DNA from: Bacteroidota bacterium
GTDB lineage: Bacteria; Bacteroidota; Bacteroidia; Bacteroidales; UBA1402
DNA length: 35,367 nt
Assembly (NCBI GenBank): GCA_030706285.1
Contig: JAUZOU010000003.1
Location: forward strand, 1 to 35,367
Direction of reading: 5' to 3'
Below the pieces are notes generated by a model. That model was not told the DNA's origin. It saw only the letters and a list, made by a program, of their open reading frames with translations, and did no database searches. Positions within the stretch are counted from its first letter, which is position 1. The number at the start of each line of letters is the position of its first letter. Made by a program: the position numbers and the translations under genes. Shown in pieces: positions 35,002-35,367 of the stretch.

Positions 35002-35073
35002 TTAAGGACAGATGCAACACCGCATGCCGATGATCCTCTGCTTGAGTGCCTGGTACAGGCATGCGCGTTTCAT
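35002..35073 (-). CDS. Cys-rich 23-residue leader ORF upstream of the GH105 gene
   Basis: The minus strand holds ATG at 35073, 23 codons and TAA at 35002-35004. The peptide starts MKRACLYQALKQRI and ends GMRCCICP, so four of its residues are Cys, three of them in the last five. It lies about 28 bases downstream of a TAnnTTTG promoter element and ends 20 bases before the GH105 start. An 8-base inverted repeat within it (CGCATGCC at 35021-35028 and GGCATGCG at 35058-35065) can fold so that its 3' arm lies just before the Cys codons. A ribosome paused at those codons would open the fold. A decayed relative occurs at 19906-19979 with mostly silent changes in the first eleven codons, which points to translation. 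I do not recognise a named family. The layout suggests a regulatory leader peptide. Confidence 0.6.
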   Translation of the reverse strand: MKRACLYQALKQRIIGMRCCICP

Positions 35074-35100
35074 AAAAAATGTTCAATTTCCGTATGGTAA

Positions 35101-35108
35101 CAAAGTTA
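35101..35108 (-). promoter_or_regulatory. Probable -7 promoter element for the leader ORF and GH105 gene
   Basis: The minus strand reads TAACTTTG, a full match to the Bacteroidota consensus TAnnTTTG. It lies directly after the terminator of the upstream gene and 28 bases before the leader ORF start codon. No good -33 TTTG is seen at the expected distance. Confidence 0.55.
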
Positions 35109-35141
35109 AAAAAAAGCAGAGAATCTTCCGACTTTCTGCTT
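35108..35141 (-). terminator. Rho-independent terminator of the gene at the right edge
   Basis: On the minus strand AAGCAGA (35141-35135), a 14-base loop and TCTGCTT (35120-35114) form a perfect seven-pair stem followed by a T-run. It begins 41 bases after the stop codon of the partial gene and abuts the next promoter. Confidence 0.7.
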
Positions 35142-35182
35142 CTTTATTCAATGATAGACACTATCTATCGTATTTGTCCGGA

Positions 35183-35367
35183 TTAATTGGCTGACACCAG
35201 TTTCCAAGGGACAAAATAACCTCCGGCCAGAATCTTGGCCCGTATGGTTGCGGCATTGCCTTCATACTTCGGGCAAACCCGGTCTGCGACGATATTATAG
35301 TCGTTCCAGCGTTTGGCAACCCGGATCAATGCCGGATAAATTTTGCCCTCGCAGGGAAATTCAAGCA
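35183..35367 (-). CDS. C-terminal end of an unrecognised protein, cut by window edge
   Basis: An open minus-strand frame enters from the right edge and ends at TAA (35183-35185). It gives 61 full codons with no internal stop. The visible tail includes CEGKIYPALIRVAKRWNDYN and ends GGYFVPWKLVSAN. A terminator hairpin follows the stop codon, which supports this being the true end of a gene. I do not recognise the family from this short tail and assign no function. Confidence 0.7.
   Translation of the reverse strand, partial: LEFPCEGKIYPALIRVAKRWNDYNIVADRVCPKYEGNAATIRAKILAGGYFVPWKLVSAN

Noticed and set aside
1..35367. CRISPR arrays, tRNA or rRNA genes, insertion sequences and integrases
   Set aside because: Reading both strands I saw no regularly spaced repeats, no tRNA-like cloverleaf, no rRNA segments and no transposase or recombinase motifs.

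Overview
The window is from a member of the Bacteroidota, most likely order Bacteroidales. The evidence is a SusC/SusD pair with surface glycan-binding lipoproteins, a full-length sprA (type IX secretion translocon) next to ruvA, and promoter elements of the Bacteroides TAnnTTTG type. Every gene I can support lies on the minus strand, so transcription runs from right to left. Because gut Bacteroides generally lack the type IX system, sprA hints at a Porphyromonadaceae, Dysgonomonadaceae, Paludibacteraceae or Prevotella-like host; this is inference.

Right part (about 25.6-35.4 kb). The 3' end of an unrecognised gene closes with a hairpin terminator. Next come a promoter, a tiny Cys-rich leader ORF (35002-35073) and a GH105 hydrolase. 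These are followed by ruvA and the 2487-residue sprA. A 658-base non-coding gap separates sprA from the next unit.

Left part (1-24930). This is a polysaccharide utilization locus for beta-mannan, best read as acetylated galactoglucomannan. In transcription order: SusC, SusD, two IPT/TIG glycan-binding lipoproteins, a GH26 mannanase lipoprotein, a CE7 deacetylase, a 1525-residue GH3-GH5_7-GH26 fusion, GH130 mannosylglucose phosphorylase, GH27 alpha-galactosidase, a GPH/MFS sugar transporter, GH94 cellobiose phosphorylase, cellobiose/mannobiose 2-epimerase and a GH5_2 endoglucanase cut by the window edge. Most gaps are under 20 bases, as in one operon.

Inferred pathway: surface GH26 and possibly GH5_2 cut the backbone. 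SusC/D and the binding proteins capture and import oligosaccharides. CE7, GH27 and the trimodular enzyme strip acetyl and galactose and trim chains in the periplasm. The GPH symporter takes disaccharides into the cytoplasm. There the epimerase converts mannobiose to mannosylglucose, GH130 phosphorolyses that, and GH94 phosphorolyses cellobiose. Both disaccharide types from glucomannan are thus covered with saving of ATP. No transcriptional regulator is visible in the window.

The least expected items are a Cys-rich leader mini-ORF present in two related copies 15 kb apart (one intact, one decayed), the triple glycosidase fusion, a UUCG-tetraloop hairpin inside the operon, and competing hairpins in the ruvA leader.
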